This document shows, one piece after another, positions 35,494 to 43,977 of a stretch of 64,000 bases of DNA. The position numbers and the translations under genes are program-made. This DNA comes from JAXLVB01 sp046329195 (GTDB lineage: Bacteria; Bacteroidota; Bacteroidia; Cytophagales; Spirosomataceae). Within the stretch, counting starts at the first letter, position 1. Every line of letters begins with the position of its first letter. The stretch is from assembly GCA_046329195.1 (NCBI GenBank), contig JAXLVB010000001.1, positions 3,050,671-3,114,670 on the forward strand. Reading direction: 5' to 3'. A model generated the notes under the pieces. It saw only the letters and a program-made list of their open reading frames with translations. It was not told where the DNA came from and ran no database searches.

Positions 35494-38052
35494 ATGCGAC
35501 AAGTGTTAGCCTACCTCCAACAATTCGGAGAAATTATTAAAAGCTTGATTTTTCATTCACTAGGATGGATGGGTGAGCGGCTTAATTGGCTTGCTGTGAA
35601 GATAGTAGGCGAAGAACGGACCGCTCAGTTGTATGGTACGGTATCAGCCTATCGAACCAAGTTCACCAACTATTTAGAAGAACGAATAGATCGAGACTCT
35701 CCTTACTATAAGCCGGTTTCGAGGCTATGGAAAACCTTCTTTTGGGGGCTTGGTCTGTATTGGTTTGGAATTTTTTGCTTGCATACTAATTTTTTGTGGC
35801 TCACCGGCGAGATGCCAGGCGTAGAAGAACTCCAAAACCCTAAAGTGGCGCAATCTTCAGAGTTGTACACCAACGACGGGGTAATGTTAGGCAAGTATTT
35901 TACCGAAAACCGTACGCCTATCCGTGACTACAACAAATTGTCGCCTTACCTTGTCAAAGCCCTTATCGCTACCGAAGACGAGCGTTTCTATGACCACTCA
36001 GGTATCGACTACAAGGCTTGGCTTGGTGTAGCTGTCGGGATTTTGAAAGGTGGAGAACGAGGCGGAGGAAGTACCATTACACAGCAGCTGGCAAAGAAAC
36101 TGTTTAAAACCCGTAGCAAACAGGGTCTTGCCAAAAAAGGACTACTTGGCTATATACCGGGTGTAAAAACCTTAGTGTATAAAGCCAAAGAATGGCTAAC
36201 CGCCGTGAAGTTGGAGCGGAACTATACCAAAGAAGAAATCTTGTTGATGTACTTTAATACCGTAGATTACGGTAGCAATGCGTATGGCATAAAAGTGGCT
36301 GCCAAAACCTATTTCAATACCTCTCCAGATAGTCTCAGCCTCCAAGAAGCTGCTGTGTTGGTGGGTTTGCAAAAAGCAACCACTACCTACAACCCCATGC
36401 TACACCCCGACCGCTCACAAAAGCGTAGGAACGTAGTCTTAAATCAGATGGTTAAGAATGGCTATGTTACTCAACATCAGGCTGATTCGGTGTCTTCGTT
36501 GCCGTTGGTACTGAAAGTTAACATCGAACAACCCTATGCTGGCTCAGAAGGATATTTCAAAAAATACATCAACGATTATCTCAACAAATGGGCCGAAGAA
36601 AACGAAATAGATCTTGACTTGTACCAAGACGGCCTCAAGATTATCACTACGCTTGATTCTCGGATGCAGGCGCATGCCGAAGACGCTCTTGCCGAAGGCA
36701 TGAAGCAATTACAACGGACGTTTGACGGACATTGGGGTAAAAATAACCCCTGGATAGACGAGCAGGGCAACGAAATCCCGGGCTTTATCGACACGGTAGC
36801 CAAACGCACCGACTACTACAAATTTCTGCAAAAGAAATACAAAAATAACCTCGACTCCATTGGGGTTTATATGAATAAGCCGCATAAAATGAAGGTGTTT
36901 GCTTGGAATGCCCAAGGTGAAAAAGAAGTGGTTATGAGTGCAATGGACTCTATCAGATACTACAAACACTTCTTACAAGCCGGAATGATGAGTATGGACC
37001 CCTTCAATGGTTACATCAAAGCATGGGTTGGCGGACTCGACTATAAATACTTCAAATATGACCACGTACGGCAAGCCAAGCGCCAACCCGGCTCTACGTT
37101 TAAGCCTATTGTGTATTGCTCGGCTATAGATGGTCCTAAAAATCTAAGCCCTTGCTACGAGGTAAGGGACGAGCCTTTTGAAGTAGAATTTGAAGAAGGT
37201 GGCGAGAAAAAAGTATGGCGCCCACGCAATGCCGAAGGGTATTTTACCTACTCTCGCATGACCTTACGCCGTGCTATGGCTCGGTCTATCAACTCGGTAG
37301 CAGCCCGAATCACCAACGAAGTAGGTGCTGATACCGTGGTGCATTATGCCCGTAAGCTGGGTATCAAGAGCTATCTGTCGCCCGTGCCTTCTATCGGACT
37401 GGGTTCATTTGATGTGTCGTTGTTTGAAATGATAAGTGCGTATGCGCCTTTCTTGAATGGCGGCTTCCGTACCGAACCTTTGCTGGTAGCTCGTATCGAA
37501 GACCAGAATGGGACGGTTATCCACGAGTTTCAGGCCGAGCGTGAAAAAGTCATTAGTGAGGAGTCGGCTTTTTTGATGCGCTACATGCTTCAAGGAGGTA
37601 TGCAAGAACCTGGTGGAACCTCGCAAAATTTGTGGTCGTTTCCAGAACTGTTTCCTAATTATAAAGCTGAATACGGCGGCAAAACCGGAACCACCTCCAA
37701 CTACTCAGATGGTTGGTTTATGAACATCACTCCCGAGCTCGTTACGGGTGCTTGGGTGGGTGGCGACGACCGAAGCATTCACTTCAAAGGTAAAATGGGT
37801 GAAGGAGCCAAGACGGCTTTGCCTTTGGTAGGGCGTTTTTTGGTAAAAGTATTCACAGACCCTGACTTGCCATATCGCCCAGGACCATTCCCTGAGCCTG
37901 GTTTTAAGATTTTGAAAGATTACAAAAGTTGTCAAACGTTCTATCGTCCTCAAACAGACTCAACGGCCATTGGAGGTGATTCACTTAATTTTGACCCGAA
38001 TATAAGCCCCGATGAAGTAGTACCGCCAGATTCAACAGGGGGGAATAGATAA
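35494..38052 (+). CDS. mrcA: Class A penicillin-binding protein (PBP1A type)
   Basis: 852 aa bifunctional peptidoglycan synthase. A cytoplasmic N-terminal region with a membrane span at about 82-102 (WGLGLYWFGIFCLHTNFLW); transglycosylase with ATEDERFYDHSGID and GGGSTITQQLAKKLF; transpeptidase with nucleophile Ser in PGSTFKPIVY (SxxK), SINS (SxN) and GGKTGTTSNYSDGWF (KTG). The N-terminal cytoplasmic extension of about 80 residues is longer than in E. coli PBP1a. All catalytic motifs are intact. Confidence 0.95.
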   Translation: MRQVLAYLQQFGEIIKSLIFHSLGWMGERLNWLAVKIVGEERTAQLYGTVSAYRTKFTNYLEERIDRDSPYYKPVSRLWKTFFWGLGLYWFGIFCLHTNFLWLTGEMPGVEELQNPKVAQSSELYTNDGVMLGKYFTENRTPIRDYNKLSPYLVKALIATEDERFYDHSGIDYKAWLGVAVGILKGGERGGGSTITQQLAKKLFKTRSKQGLAKKGLLGYIPGVKTLVYKAKEWLTAVKLERNYTKEEILLMYFNTVDYGSNAYGIKVAAKTYFNTSPDSLSLQEAAVLVGLQKATTTYNPMLHPDRSQKRRNVVLNQMVKNGYVTQHQADSVSSLPLVLKVNIEQPYAGSEGYFKKYINDYLNKWAEENEIDLDLYQDGLKIITTLDSRMQAHAEDALAEGMKQLQRTFDGHWGKNNPWIDEQGNEIPGFIDTVAKRTDYYKFLQKKYKNNLDSIGVYMNKPHKMKVFAWNAQGEKEVVMSAMDSIRYYKHFLQAGMMSMDPFNGYIKAWVGGLDYKYFKYDHVRQAKRQPGSTFKPIVYCSAIDGPKNLSPCYEVRDEPFEVEFEEGGEKKVWRPRNAEGYFTYSRMTLRRAMARSINSVAARITNEVGADTVVHYARKLGIKSYLSPVPSIGLGSFDVSLFEMISAYAPFLNGGFRTEPLLVARIEDQNGTVIHEFQAEREKVISEESAFLMRYMLQGGMQEPGGTSQNLWSFPELFPNYKAEYGGKTGTTSNYSDGWFMNITPELVTGAWVGGDDRSIHFKGKMGEGAKTALPLVGRFLVKVFTDPDLPYRPGPFPEPGFKILKDYKSCQTFYRPQTDSTAIGGDSLNFDPNISPDEVVPPDSTGGNR

Positions 38053-38114
38053 AGGAGATTATGATAAAACAGGCTCGTCAAGATGCTGTGACAACGGTAG
38101 GTTGACGGGTTTCA

Positions 38115-38676
38115 TTATTCTAATATTGTGGTCAAAATGCTTTCAAAGCCTTCCAAAACGTCGTAACCCGAAAGTTTTTCGGTAAAAAGTACTACTTCAA
38201 CAACGTGATTGGGCGATACACATAGGTTTGTTGCTCTCTTGACGAAACCAGCCAACCTAAGCGAACACCATTGACTATCCATTTTTCTATTTTGTTTTTT
38301 AGTTCATGGATATGGTCGGTCTCAGACTCAAGCTTAACAACAAAATCAGGAATCAAATAAGGGAACGAATTTTTTCTTTTTGAGTCAATGCCTCCCATCG
38401 CTCTTTTTTTACCCAAGCCACATCAGGAACTCTCATAGAGTGGTCTGGTAAAAAAAGCCACCATTAGAATCGAACACCTTGCCCGCTTTTGTGGCTCGAT
38501 TCCACAGTCCGATTTCTGTGGTTAGTTCACTATTATTGGAGCTTGGGGGACATGGTAATATATAATAAACCATTTTCATCTCGCTCTATTCGGAGCTCTG
38601 GATTAGCTAAGCAAAAAGCAACTAATTCCTCGTCGATAAATGCTTCGAGAGAAGGTATTTTAAGCGGAATAGTCAT
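38115..38676 (-). pseudogene. Uma2-family endonuclease pseudogene (at least four frameshifts)
   Basis: Reading the minus strand and switching frame, a full Uma2 (DUF820) protein can be reconstructed: MTIPLKIPSLEAFIDEEL (from ATG 38676) and ELRIERDENGLLYITMSP, then in another frame NSELTTEIGLWNRATKAGKV, then SMRVPDVAWVKKERWEAL, then FPYLIPDFVVKLESETD and NGVRLGWLVSSREQQTYVYR, and finally EKLSGYDVLEGFESI ending at the stop 38115-38117. Each block is in a different frame from its neighbour, with stops after the breaks, so the gene is dead. Uma2 proteins are PD-(D/E)XK-like, often expanded in Cytophagales and cyanobacteria. Confidence 0.85.
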
Positions 38677-38795
38677 CACTAAAATGGAAAGGATACGATA
38701 GTAAGGTAGAAAAAGAAAAAAATAAAAACAAGAGTTAGTAGTCAGCAAATGGGAAAGGTCGGCATCTTTTCTCCCGATTCCTTCGTAAATACTCT

Positions 38796-38803
38796 TACTT
38801 TTG
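38796..38803 (+). promoter_or_regulatory. Possible hemF -7 element
   Basis: TACTTTTG, a perfect -7 match 21 bp before the start; the -33 element is not convincing. Confidence 0.35.
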
Positions 38804-38824
38804 CACCGATTTATTTTCAAAAGC

Positions 38825-39721
38825 ATGACCAAAGAAACAATCTCAGCCTACTTCCAAACCCTACAAGACCGTATTTGCGAATCCCTCGAAACAGCCGATG
38901 GCGGAGCCACATTCAGAGAAGACCACTGGCAACGCCCGGGTGGAGGCGGAGGCCGTTCCCGTACTATGCAAGGAGGAGCCATCATCGAAAAAGGAGGAGT
39001 TGGCTTCTCAGCAGTGCATGGCGAAATGCACGAACAACAATTGAAGTCCTTGAATATCAACGAGAAAGTTGATTTTTTCGCAACAGGTGTTTCGATAGTC
39101 ATGCATCCAAACAGCCCACAGGTACCCATTATTCACATGAATGTACGGTACTTTGAAATGTCAAACGGAACCTGCTGGTTTGGAGGCGGTATCGACCTGA
39201 CGCCACATTATGTAGTAGCCGACGACGCCCAGTGGTTTCATCAGCAATTGAAGGCCGTTTGTGATAAACACGATGTTAGTTATTATCCTAAGTTCAAGAC
39301 CTGGGCCGATGATTATTTCTACATTCCGCATCGCCAGGAAACCCGTGGTGTCGGAGGCATATTTTTTGATTATCTAAAGCCCTCCGCAACGCTTTCTAAA
39401 GAAGCGATTTTTTCTTTTGTGCAGGAGGTAGGGGAGGCTTTTGCACCGATTTATACGCACTTGATGCTCAAAAACAAAGACTTACCTTTTGGTGAGGCCG
39501 AAAAACACTGGCAGCTACTCAGACGTGGGCGCTATGTGGAGTTTAATTTGGTGTGGGATAGAGGCACTAAATTTGGCTTAGAAACCAACGGCCGTACCGA
39601 ATCTATTTTGATGAGTATGCCGCCGCAAGCTAACTGGATTTATGACTATCATCCTACCGAAGGTTCATTAGAAGCGGCTACCCTGACCTTCCTACAAAAA
39701 GGCATCAACTGGGCCGAATAA
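38825..39721 (+). CDS. hemF: Oxygen-dependent coproporphyrinogen III oxidase
   Basis: 298 aa. Decarboxylates coproporphyrinogen III to protoporphyrinogen IX in haem synthesis, using O2. Signature blocks: DHWQRPGGGGGRSRTMQGG, WFGGGIDLTPHYV, RHQETRGVGGIFFDY-type block (HRQETRGVGGIFFDYL), and GRYVEFNLVWDRGTKFGL. Start at ATG 38825 (MTKETISAYF); the eight-codon extension lies over the -7 box. Presence of the O2-dependent enzyme fits an aerobic life style. Confidence 0.96.
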   Translation: MTKETISAYFQTLQDRICESLETADGGATFREDHWQRPGGGGGRSRTMQGGAIIEKGGVGFSAVHGEMHEQQLKSLNINEKVDFFATGVSIVMHPNSPQVPIIHMNVRYFEMSNGTCWFGGGIDLTPHYVVADDAQWFHQQLKAVCDKHDVSYYPKFKTWADDYFYIPHRQETRGVGGIFFDYLKPSATLSKEAIFSFVQEVGEAFAPIYTHLMLKNKDLPFGEAEKHWQLLRRGRYVEFNLVWDRGTKFGLETNGRTESILMSMPPQANWIYDYHPTEGSLEAATLTFLQKGINWAE

Positions 39722-39812
39722 ATAGTTGGAAATCAAATAACTCTGAATGCTGGACAAAACGAAGGCTATAAATACGGAAGGCTCAAGCGAGTGTGCTAAA
39801 ACTAGGTCGTAG

Positions 39813-39831
39813 GGGCGTATGGCTTACGCCC
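39813..39831. repeat. Short REP-like palindrome
   Basis: GGGCGTA (39813-39819) and TACGCCC (39825-39831) around a 5-nt loop, in the 275-bp gap after hemF. The rest of the gap holds the DUF4332 terminator and no gene. Confidence 0.4.
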
Positions 39832-39935
39832 AATCGGAGCCAATTTATATTTTGTCAAGCAATCAGTAAATAACTATAACTTTTGGCAATAAGTATTTGG
39901 TAGTCAAAATTTTGTATTTTTTAGTGTTTGCCTAA

Positions 39936-39984
39936 GCAAAAAGGGCATGATAGAACTGTTGTCAATTCTATCATGCCCTTTTGC
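39936..39984 (-). terminator. Terminator of the DUF4332 gene
   Basis: Long stem of about 17 bp (39938-39954 with 39966-39983) around a GGGCATGATAGAA core; the A run at its left gives a U tract on the minus strand. Confidence 0.85.
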
Positions 39985-39996
39985 TTGTTGGAGCTG

Positions 39997-40404
39997 TTAG
40001 TACGTTACTTTAGGCTCTAACTCTTTAGCTTGTGCAATAAAGCCTTCTACTTGCGAAAGGCTAGGCACACGTCCCGAAAGGTTAAATTCTTCGTTGACAG
40101 CCACTAATTTAGCATGTAAATTTTCGGCATTGCGGTTGCGAAGTTCTTTTACAGTATCTACACCTGCTTTCTCCAAAAGGTCAGAGATTTCTTCGGCTAC
40201 GCCTTTGATGCGGAACAAGTCGGCCATATTGACCCAGCGAAGGATGCGTGCATCGCTAATACCTGTTTTTTCAGCGATTTCGTCACGACCTTTCTTCGAG
40301 GCACCAGCTTCCAAAAGCGCTTCTACGGTTTTGATGCCAATGGCTGTTAGTTTTTCGGCGTATGCGGGGCCAATGCCTTCAATGTCAATGATGTTGTATG
40401 CCAT
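39997..40404 (-). CDS. DUF4332 helix-hairpin-helix-like protein
   Basis: 135 aa soluble protein. IEGIGPAYAEKLTAIGIKTV at the N-terminus and FRIKGVAEEISDLLEKAGVD in the middle are two helix-hairpin-helix-like repeats, as in the DUF4332 family and related DNA polymerase lambda/TfoX-C type HhH domains. Nucleic-acid binding is likely but not proven; the cellular role is unknown. It has its own strong terminator. Confidence 0.88.
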   Translation of the reverse strand: MAYNIIDIEGIGPAYAEKLTAIGIKTVEALLEAGASKKGRDEIAEKTGISDARILRWVNMADLFRIKGVAEEISDLLEKAGVDTVKELRNRNAENLHAKLVAVNEEFNLSGRVPSLSQVEGFIAQAKELEPKVTY

Positions 40405-40486
40405 TGTTGAAATGGGTTTTGAGGGTTGATAAAATTTTTTGCTATTGACAAAATTTTAAGGAAAAAGTCAATGTTTTCCTTAAAAA

Positions 40487-40663
40487 TTAACGAAGTAAAT
40501 ACTTTCTTCGCATCGAATTGATTAAAAATTTCTTTTGAGCCGTGAAACTCTCGGGATGAACCTGCTCAAAAAGCTGCTTCCATTCGTGGTATCGCTCTGC
40601 TTCGGCTCGTTCAAAGGCTTCTTGATCTATTTTTTTACTTTGCAAATACGCTTCAAAAGTCAC
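40487..40663 (-). CDS. Conserved 58-residue Bacteroidota protein
   Basis: Short frame beginning with GTG 40663: TFEAYLQSKKIDQEAFERAE, then WKQLFEQVHPESFTAQKKF and ending INSMRRKYLLR. The GTG overlaps the MFS stop (GTGA), the same coupling seen elsewhere in this window. The pattern YLxSKKID...AE..R..EW...FEQVHP.SFTAQK.FLIN..RR.Y matches a small conserved protein I recall from many Bacteroidota genomes; function unknown. Charged, with no membrane segment. It is a real gene rather than a spacer because of coupling and conservation. Confidence 0.75.
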   Translation of the reverse strand: MTFEAYLQSKKIDQEAFERAEAERYHEWKQLFEQVHPESFTAQKKFLINSMRRKYLLR

Positions 40664-41841
40664 GATACATGGGTTTTAGTACGATGATTTCGTTCTATAA
40701 AAAACAAATATCCTAAACCAAGCACAGAAAACAAGGCCGATATTAAAAAAGTTTTGGTGAAGGCCGTAGGGTTATTGTCATACAACCAAACCGAAAAAAT
40801 AGAACCGCAACCAATACCTGCTTCGAGCGCAATATAAACTGTTGCCAACGCTTTGCCCCGATTGTGTTCGTTGCTGATGTCAATGGCCCAAGCAAAAATA
40901 GCTGGAGAATTCATACCTAACCCCACCCCAAAAATCGCTGCTCCTACCATGAGCATAAACGGCGTATGGGCAAAGGCAATCACCACAATCGCAATGGTAT
41001 AAAATACCAGTGACCACTTGACCACAATGACACGCCCCCAACGGTCAGAAGCCTTGCCTGCTAAAAACCGAACTGCCAATGAAGATAAGGTGAAAGCACT
41101 GAAAAACAACCCTTTATTGTGTATGCCGATATGCTCGCTCAAATCAGGGGCTAAGGCAAATACTGCTCCGTAAGCAATGCAGGTCAAAAAATAGACGATG
41201 GCTGGCTGAAAGGCGTCTCTCTCTACTAACTCGTCTTTTTTTAGCAATAAAAGCGTTGGACTAAAACGTTGTTTTTCGGTGAGGGTTTCTTTCATATTCA
41301 TCAAGATAACAATGGATAACAAAGCAAACCCTGACGAAACATAAAACATAGCATTGAGCGAAAACGAATCGGCAATCCAACTACCGATGGGAGGCCCAGC
41401 CGACATCCCAATGTTGGCTGTAAGTCCATTGAGTCCTAGCGCTTCGCCTCGGCGGTTTTCGGGGATAATGTCGGCAATGTAAGCTGATGTACCCGTTGGT
41501 TTGAAACCAGTAGAAAAACCGTGCACAAACCGCAAGAACAAAAAACCTGCAACGGTGGTGAGAATGGGATATAAAAATCCACAGATAAAACAAACCAACG
41601 ACCCAAAAGCCATGATAGGGATTCGTCCGATGGTATCGGTAAGTTTTCCACTGAAAGGTCGAGAAATACCAGCCATGAGCGTAAACAATGCGATGATTAA
41701 ACCTTTATATTCGGCTCCTCCTAGTCCAGTCAGGTAGGCTGGTAACTCGGGAATCATCATGGAAAAACTGGTCGAGAAGAGAAAAGAACTCAGACAAAGC
41801 AACCAAAAAGCAGAAGTATAAATTCGAGACGAAGAATCCAT
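40660..41841 (-). CDS. MFS transporter
   Basis: 393 aa with 12 membrane segments. The loop-2 signature FSGKLTDTIGRIPIM and the second-half counterpart LAGKASDRWGRVIVV are clear major-facilitator motifs; NRRGEALGLNGL and NRGKALATVYIA are the loop-6/10 motifs of drug-efflux-like members. Substrate unknown. Start at ATG 41841 (MDSSSRIYTS), only 4 nt after a -7 box, so the transcript may be leaderless. Followed by the coupled 58-residue protein. Confidence 0.9.
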   Translation of the reverse strand: MDSSSRIYTSAFWLLCLSSFLFSTSFSMMIPELPAYLTGLGGAEYKGLIIALFTLMAGISRPFSGKLTDTIGRIPIMAFGSLVCFICGFLYPILTTVAGFLFLRFVHGFSTGFKPTGTSAYIADIIPENRRGEALGLNGLTANIGMSAGPPIGSWIADSFSLNAMFYVSSGFALLSIVILMNMKETLTEKQRFSPTLLLLKKDELVERDAFQPAIVYFLTCIAYGAVFALAPDLSEHIGIHNKGLFFSAFTLSSLAVRFLAGKASDRWGRVIVVKWSLVFYTIAIVVIAFAHTPFMLMVGAAIFGVGLGMNSPAIFAWAIDISNEHNRGKALATVYIALEAGIGCGSIFSVWLYDNNPTAFTKTFLISALFSVLGLGYLFFIERNHRTKTHVS

Positions 41842-41845
41842 GCCG

Positions 41846-41879
41846 CAAAGGTAACGAAGTTGGGTCATAAATAGACAAA
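41846..41879 (-). promoter_or_regulatory. MFS gene promoter, nearly no leader
   Basis: TTTG (41876-41879), 22-bp spacer, TACCTTTG (41846-41853) on the minus strand, with the ATG 4 nt beyond. Confidence 0.5.
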
Positions 41880-42000
41880 TAAGGTGATTGAACCAGAAAA
41901 AACTACTGCTGAATACTGAACCGAGGAGGAGTTCGTTAACTAACAGCTTACCTGAACTTAATACGAGCCTTATAGGTCAGGAAATCTATCTGTAACCTCG

Positions 42001-42031
42001 TTCGGTCATGTTGCTTATTTTCATAGTTTTG
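42001..42031 (+). promoter_or_regulatory. Possible promoter of the alpha/beta hydrolase gene
   Basis: TTCG (42001-42004), 19-bp spacer, TAGTTTTG (42024-42031); leader about 70 nt. Confidence 0.4.
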
Positions 42032-42105
42032 CACCCAAATTTGGTTCAATACGCCTAATATCCTAACTTAAACCAGTGTGCGTAAGTCGCACAAAAAGAA
42101 AACCA

Positions 42106-43041
42106 ATGAAAACCTTTTTATTTTTTTATTTAGCCTTTGTGTCGGTCGGATTTGCACAGAATTTTCATGAAGACAGTATTAAGATAACCACTCCTGGGGG
42201 GGCGCTATGGGGCACATTAGCTGTTCCTTCTACTAAAGACAAATCACATTTGGTGGTTTTTATTGCAGGCTCAGGCCCTACAGACCGTAATGGGAACAAT
42301 ACCATGGGCATAAAAGCCCAGCCCTACAAGCTATTGGCGGAGGAACTTGCCAAGCAAGGTATTGCGTCATTTCGTTATGATAAAAGAGGTGTGGGTAGAA
42401 GTGCTAAAGTGAAAAGTGAAACGGAATTAAGCTTCGAAACGTATATTGATGATGCCGTTAAGTGGATAGATACGCTTCGGAAAGACAAACGGTTTGATAA
42501 GATTATTATCGCTGGACACAGTGAAGGGTCTTTGATAGGGATGATTGCAGCACAAAAAATACCTGTAAGCGGATTTATTTCGATAGCAGGAGCTGGGCGT
42601 TCGGCACCAGTAGTGCTCAAAGAGCAATTAGAACCAACTATTGATTCACTTCGTAAGGAAGCTTATACCATTATCGATAATTTGGTGGCAGGTAAAACAG
42701 TGGCAAAAGTATCTTCAAGTTTGACGACATTATTTAGACCCAGCGTACAACCGTATATGATTTCATGGTTTAAGTATGACCCAACCGTAGAAATTGCAAA
42801 GCTTAAAACGCCTACGTTGATTGTGCAGGGAACGAATGATTTGCAGATTCCAATTAGTGATGGACAACGGTTAGCTAAAGCGATTCCTTCAGCCCAATAT
42901 GTAGAAATAGAAGGTATGAATCACGTGTTGAAAAAGCCAGAATCCCCAGCTAAGAATTTTGATAGCTACACCAAAGCGGATCTACCTCTTGCTCCAAACT
43001 TGGTAAAGACCATTACTACTTTTATAAAAGAAATTAAGTAA
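42106..43041 (+). CDS. Exported alpha/beta hydrolase
   Basis: 311 aa with a signal peptide (TFLFFYLAFVSVGFAQ). Serine hydrolase: nucleophile elbow GHSEGS, oxyanion region FIAGSGPTDRNGN, His in EGMNHVLK and Asp in QGTNDLQIP. The GSGPTDRNGNN segment is typical of a large Bacteroidota family of putative esterases or peptidases. Start at ATG 42106 (MKTFLFFYL), which puts the signal peptide at the N-terminus; ten upstream codons are excluded. A bidirectional terminator separates it from the DUF1080 gene. Confidence 0.88.
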   Translation: MKTFLFFYLAFVSVGFAQNFHEDSIKITTPGGALWGTLAVPSTKDKSHLVVFIAGSGPTDRNGNNTMGIKAQPYKLLAEELAKQGIASFRYDKRGVGRSAKVKSETELSFETYIDDAVKWIDTLRKDKRFDKIIIAGHSEGSLIGMIAAQKIPVSGFISIAGAGRSAPVVLKEQLEPTIDSLRKEAYTIIDNLVAGKTVAKVSSSLTTLFRPSVQPYMISWFKYDPTVEIAKLKTPTLIVQGTNDLQIPISDGQRLAKAIPSAQYVEIEGMNHVLKKPESPAKNFDSYTKADLPLAPNLVKTITTFIKEIK

Positions 43042-43051
43042 AAGTAAGCCT

Positions 43052-43102
43052 ATTTCAAAAAAAGGGAAACGGCCAAATTGACCATTTCCCTTTTTTTGAA
43101 AT
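43052..43102. terminator. Bidirectional terminator
   Basis: 18-bp stem ATTTCAAAAAAAGGGAAA (43052-43069) with its complement at 43085-43102, serving both convergent genes (stops at 43041 and 43113). Confidence 0.8.
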
Positions 43103-43112
43103 TCTATTGTCA

Positions 43113-43898
43113 TCACAAACGACGAATCCAAATATTTCTGAATTGTGGTTTGCAGTCGTGGTCTTGGAGGTGAATTACGTCTTCGCCGTGGGCTTGTGGA
43201 TAAAAATGCAAGCCAATATAATTGGTCAAACCTGCGATCGTCACGTTGTTTTGAACTAATACCCCATTGAACAAAACGGTAATACGAGCCGGATAGTCGA
43301 GGCTACCGTCTGGTTTGAAACGAGGAGCTGTATAAATTACATCATACGTGTTCCATTCGTCAGGTTTGCGAATCGGGTTTACAAGCGGCGCATGGTCTTT
43401 GTAGATACTTCCGGCTTGCCCGTTACGATAGGTACGATTTTGGTAGTTGTCTAAGACTTGCAATTCGTAGCGGTCTTGGAAAAATACACCACTATTGCCT
43501 CGCATTTGACCTTGGTCGTTGGGGGCGTTATCAGGAGCACTCCACTCGATGTGAAGCTGGCAGTCGCCAAATTTCAGTTTGGTCTTGATGTCACCTGTGC
43601 CAGGTACTACTTCCATGTAGCCGTCTTTTACGGCCCATTTGGCTGGCGAACCATCCTTGGCACTTACCCATTGTGAAAGGTCCTTGCCATCAAACAACAC
43701 AATGGCGTCCGAAGGAGGATCTGCATTGGTTTTGCCAGGCGTTACTACTCGTACTTCAGGTTCCCAGATTTCGGTCATCTCTGGTTTCATATCCATCGGC
43801 GATTTGGCCGGAGGGGTAGAGATGCCTCGGGTTTGGGCAGTAGCGGCAAGCGAAAGCATAACTAAGGCCGCCGAACACAAAATGGTTAGTTTTTTCAT
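43113..43898 (-). CDS. DUF1080 (3-keto-disaccharide hydrolase-like) exported protein
   Basis: 261 aa with a signal peptide (LVMLSLAATAQ). DUF1080 concanavalin-like fold: VLFDGKDLSQWVS, WSAPDNAPNDQGQMRGNSGV, GVFFQDRYELQVLDNYQNRT and a C-terminal HLQDHDCKPQFRNIWIRRL. Recent family work assigns some members to 3-keto-glycoside hydrolysis; activity here is untested. A -7-like TACCTTTG (43941-43948) lies 43 bp upstream. It could work with the Gfo/Idh/MocA oxidoreductase class, but the two genes are 15 kb apart. Confidence 0.9.
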   Translation of the reverse strand: MKKLTILCSAALVMLSLAATAQTRGISTPPAKSPMDMKPEMTEIWEPEVRVVTPGKTNADPPSDAIVLFDGKDLSQWVSAKDGSPAKWAVKDGYMEVVPGTGDIKTKLKFGDCQLHIEWSAPDNAPNDQGQMRGNSGVFFQDRYELQVLDNYQNRTYRNGQAGSIYKDHAPLVNPIRKPDEWNTYDVIYTAPRFKPDGSLDYPARITVLFNGVLVQNNVTIAGLTNYIGLHFYPQAHGEDVIHLQDHDCKPQFRNIWIRRL

Positions 43899-43977
43899 GT
43901 GAGTTTAAAGGATTACAAATACGTTTCTTCAACATCAGCCCAAAGGTAAAAAAGTTCTGTGACGATGATGTACTATT

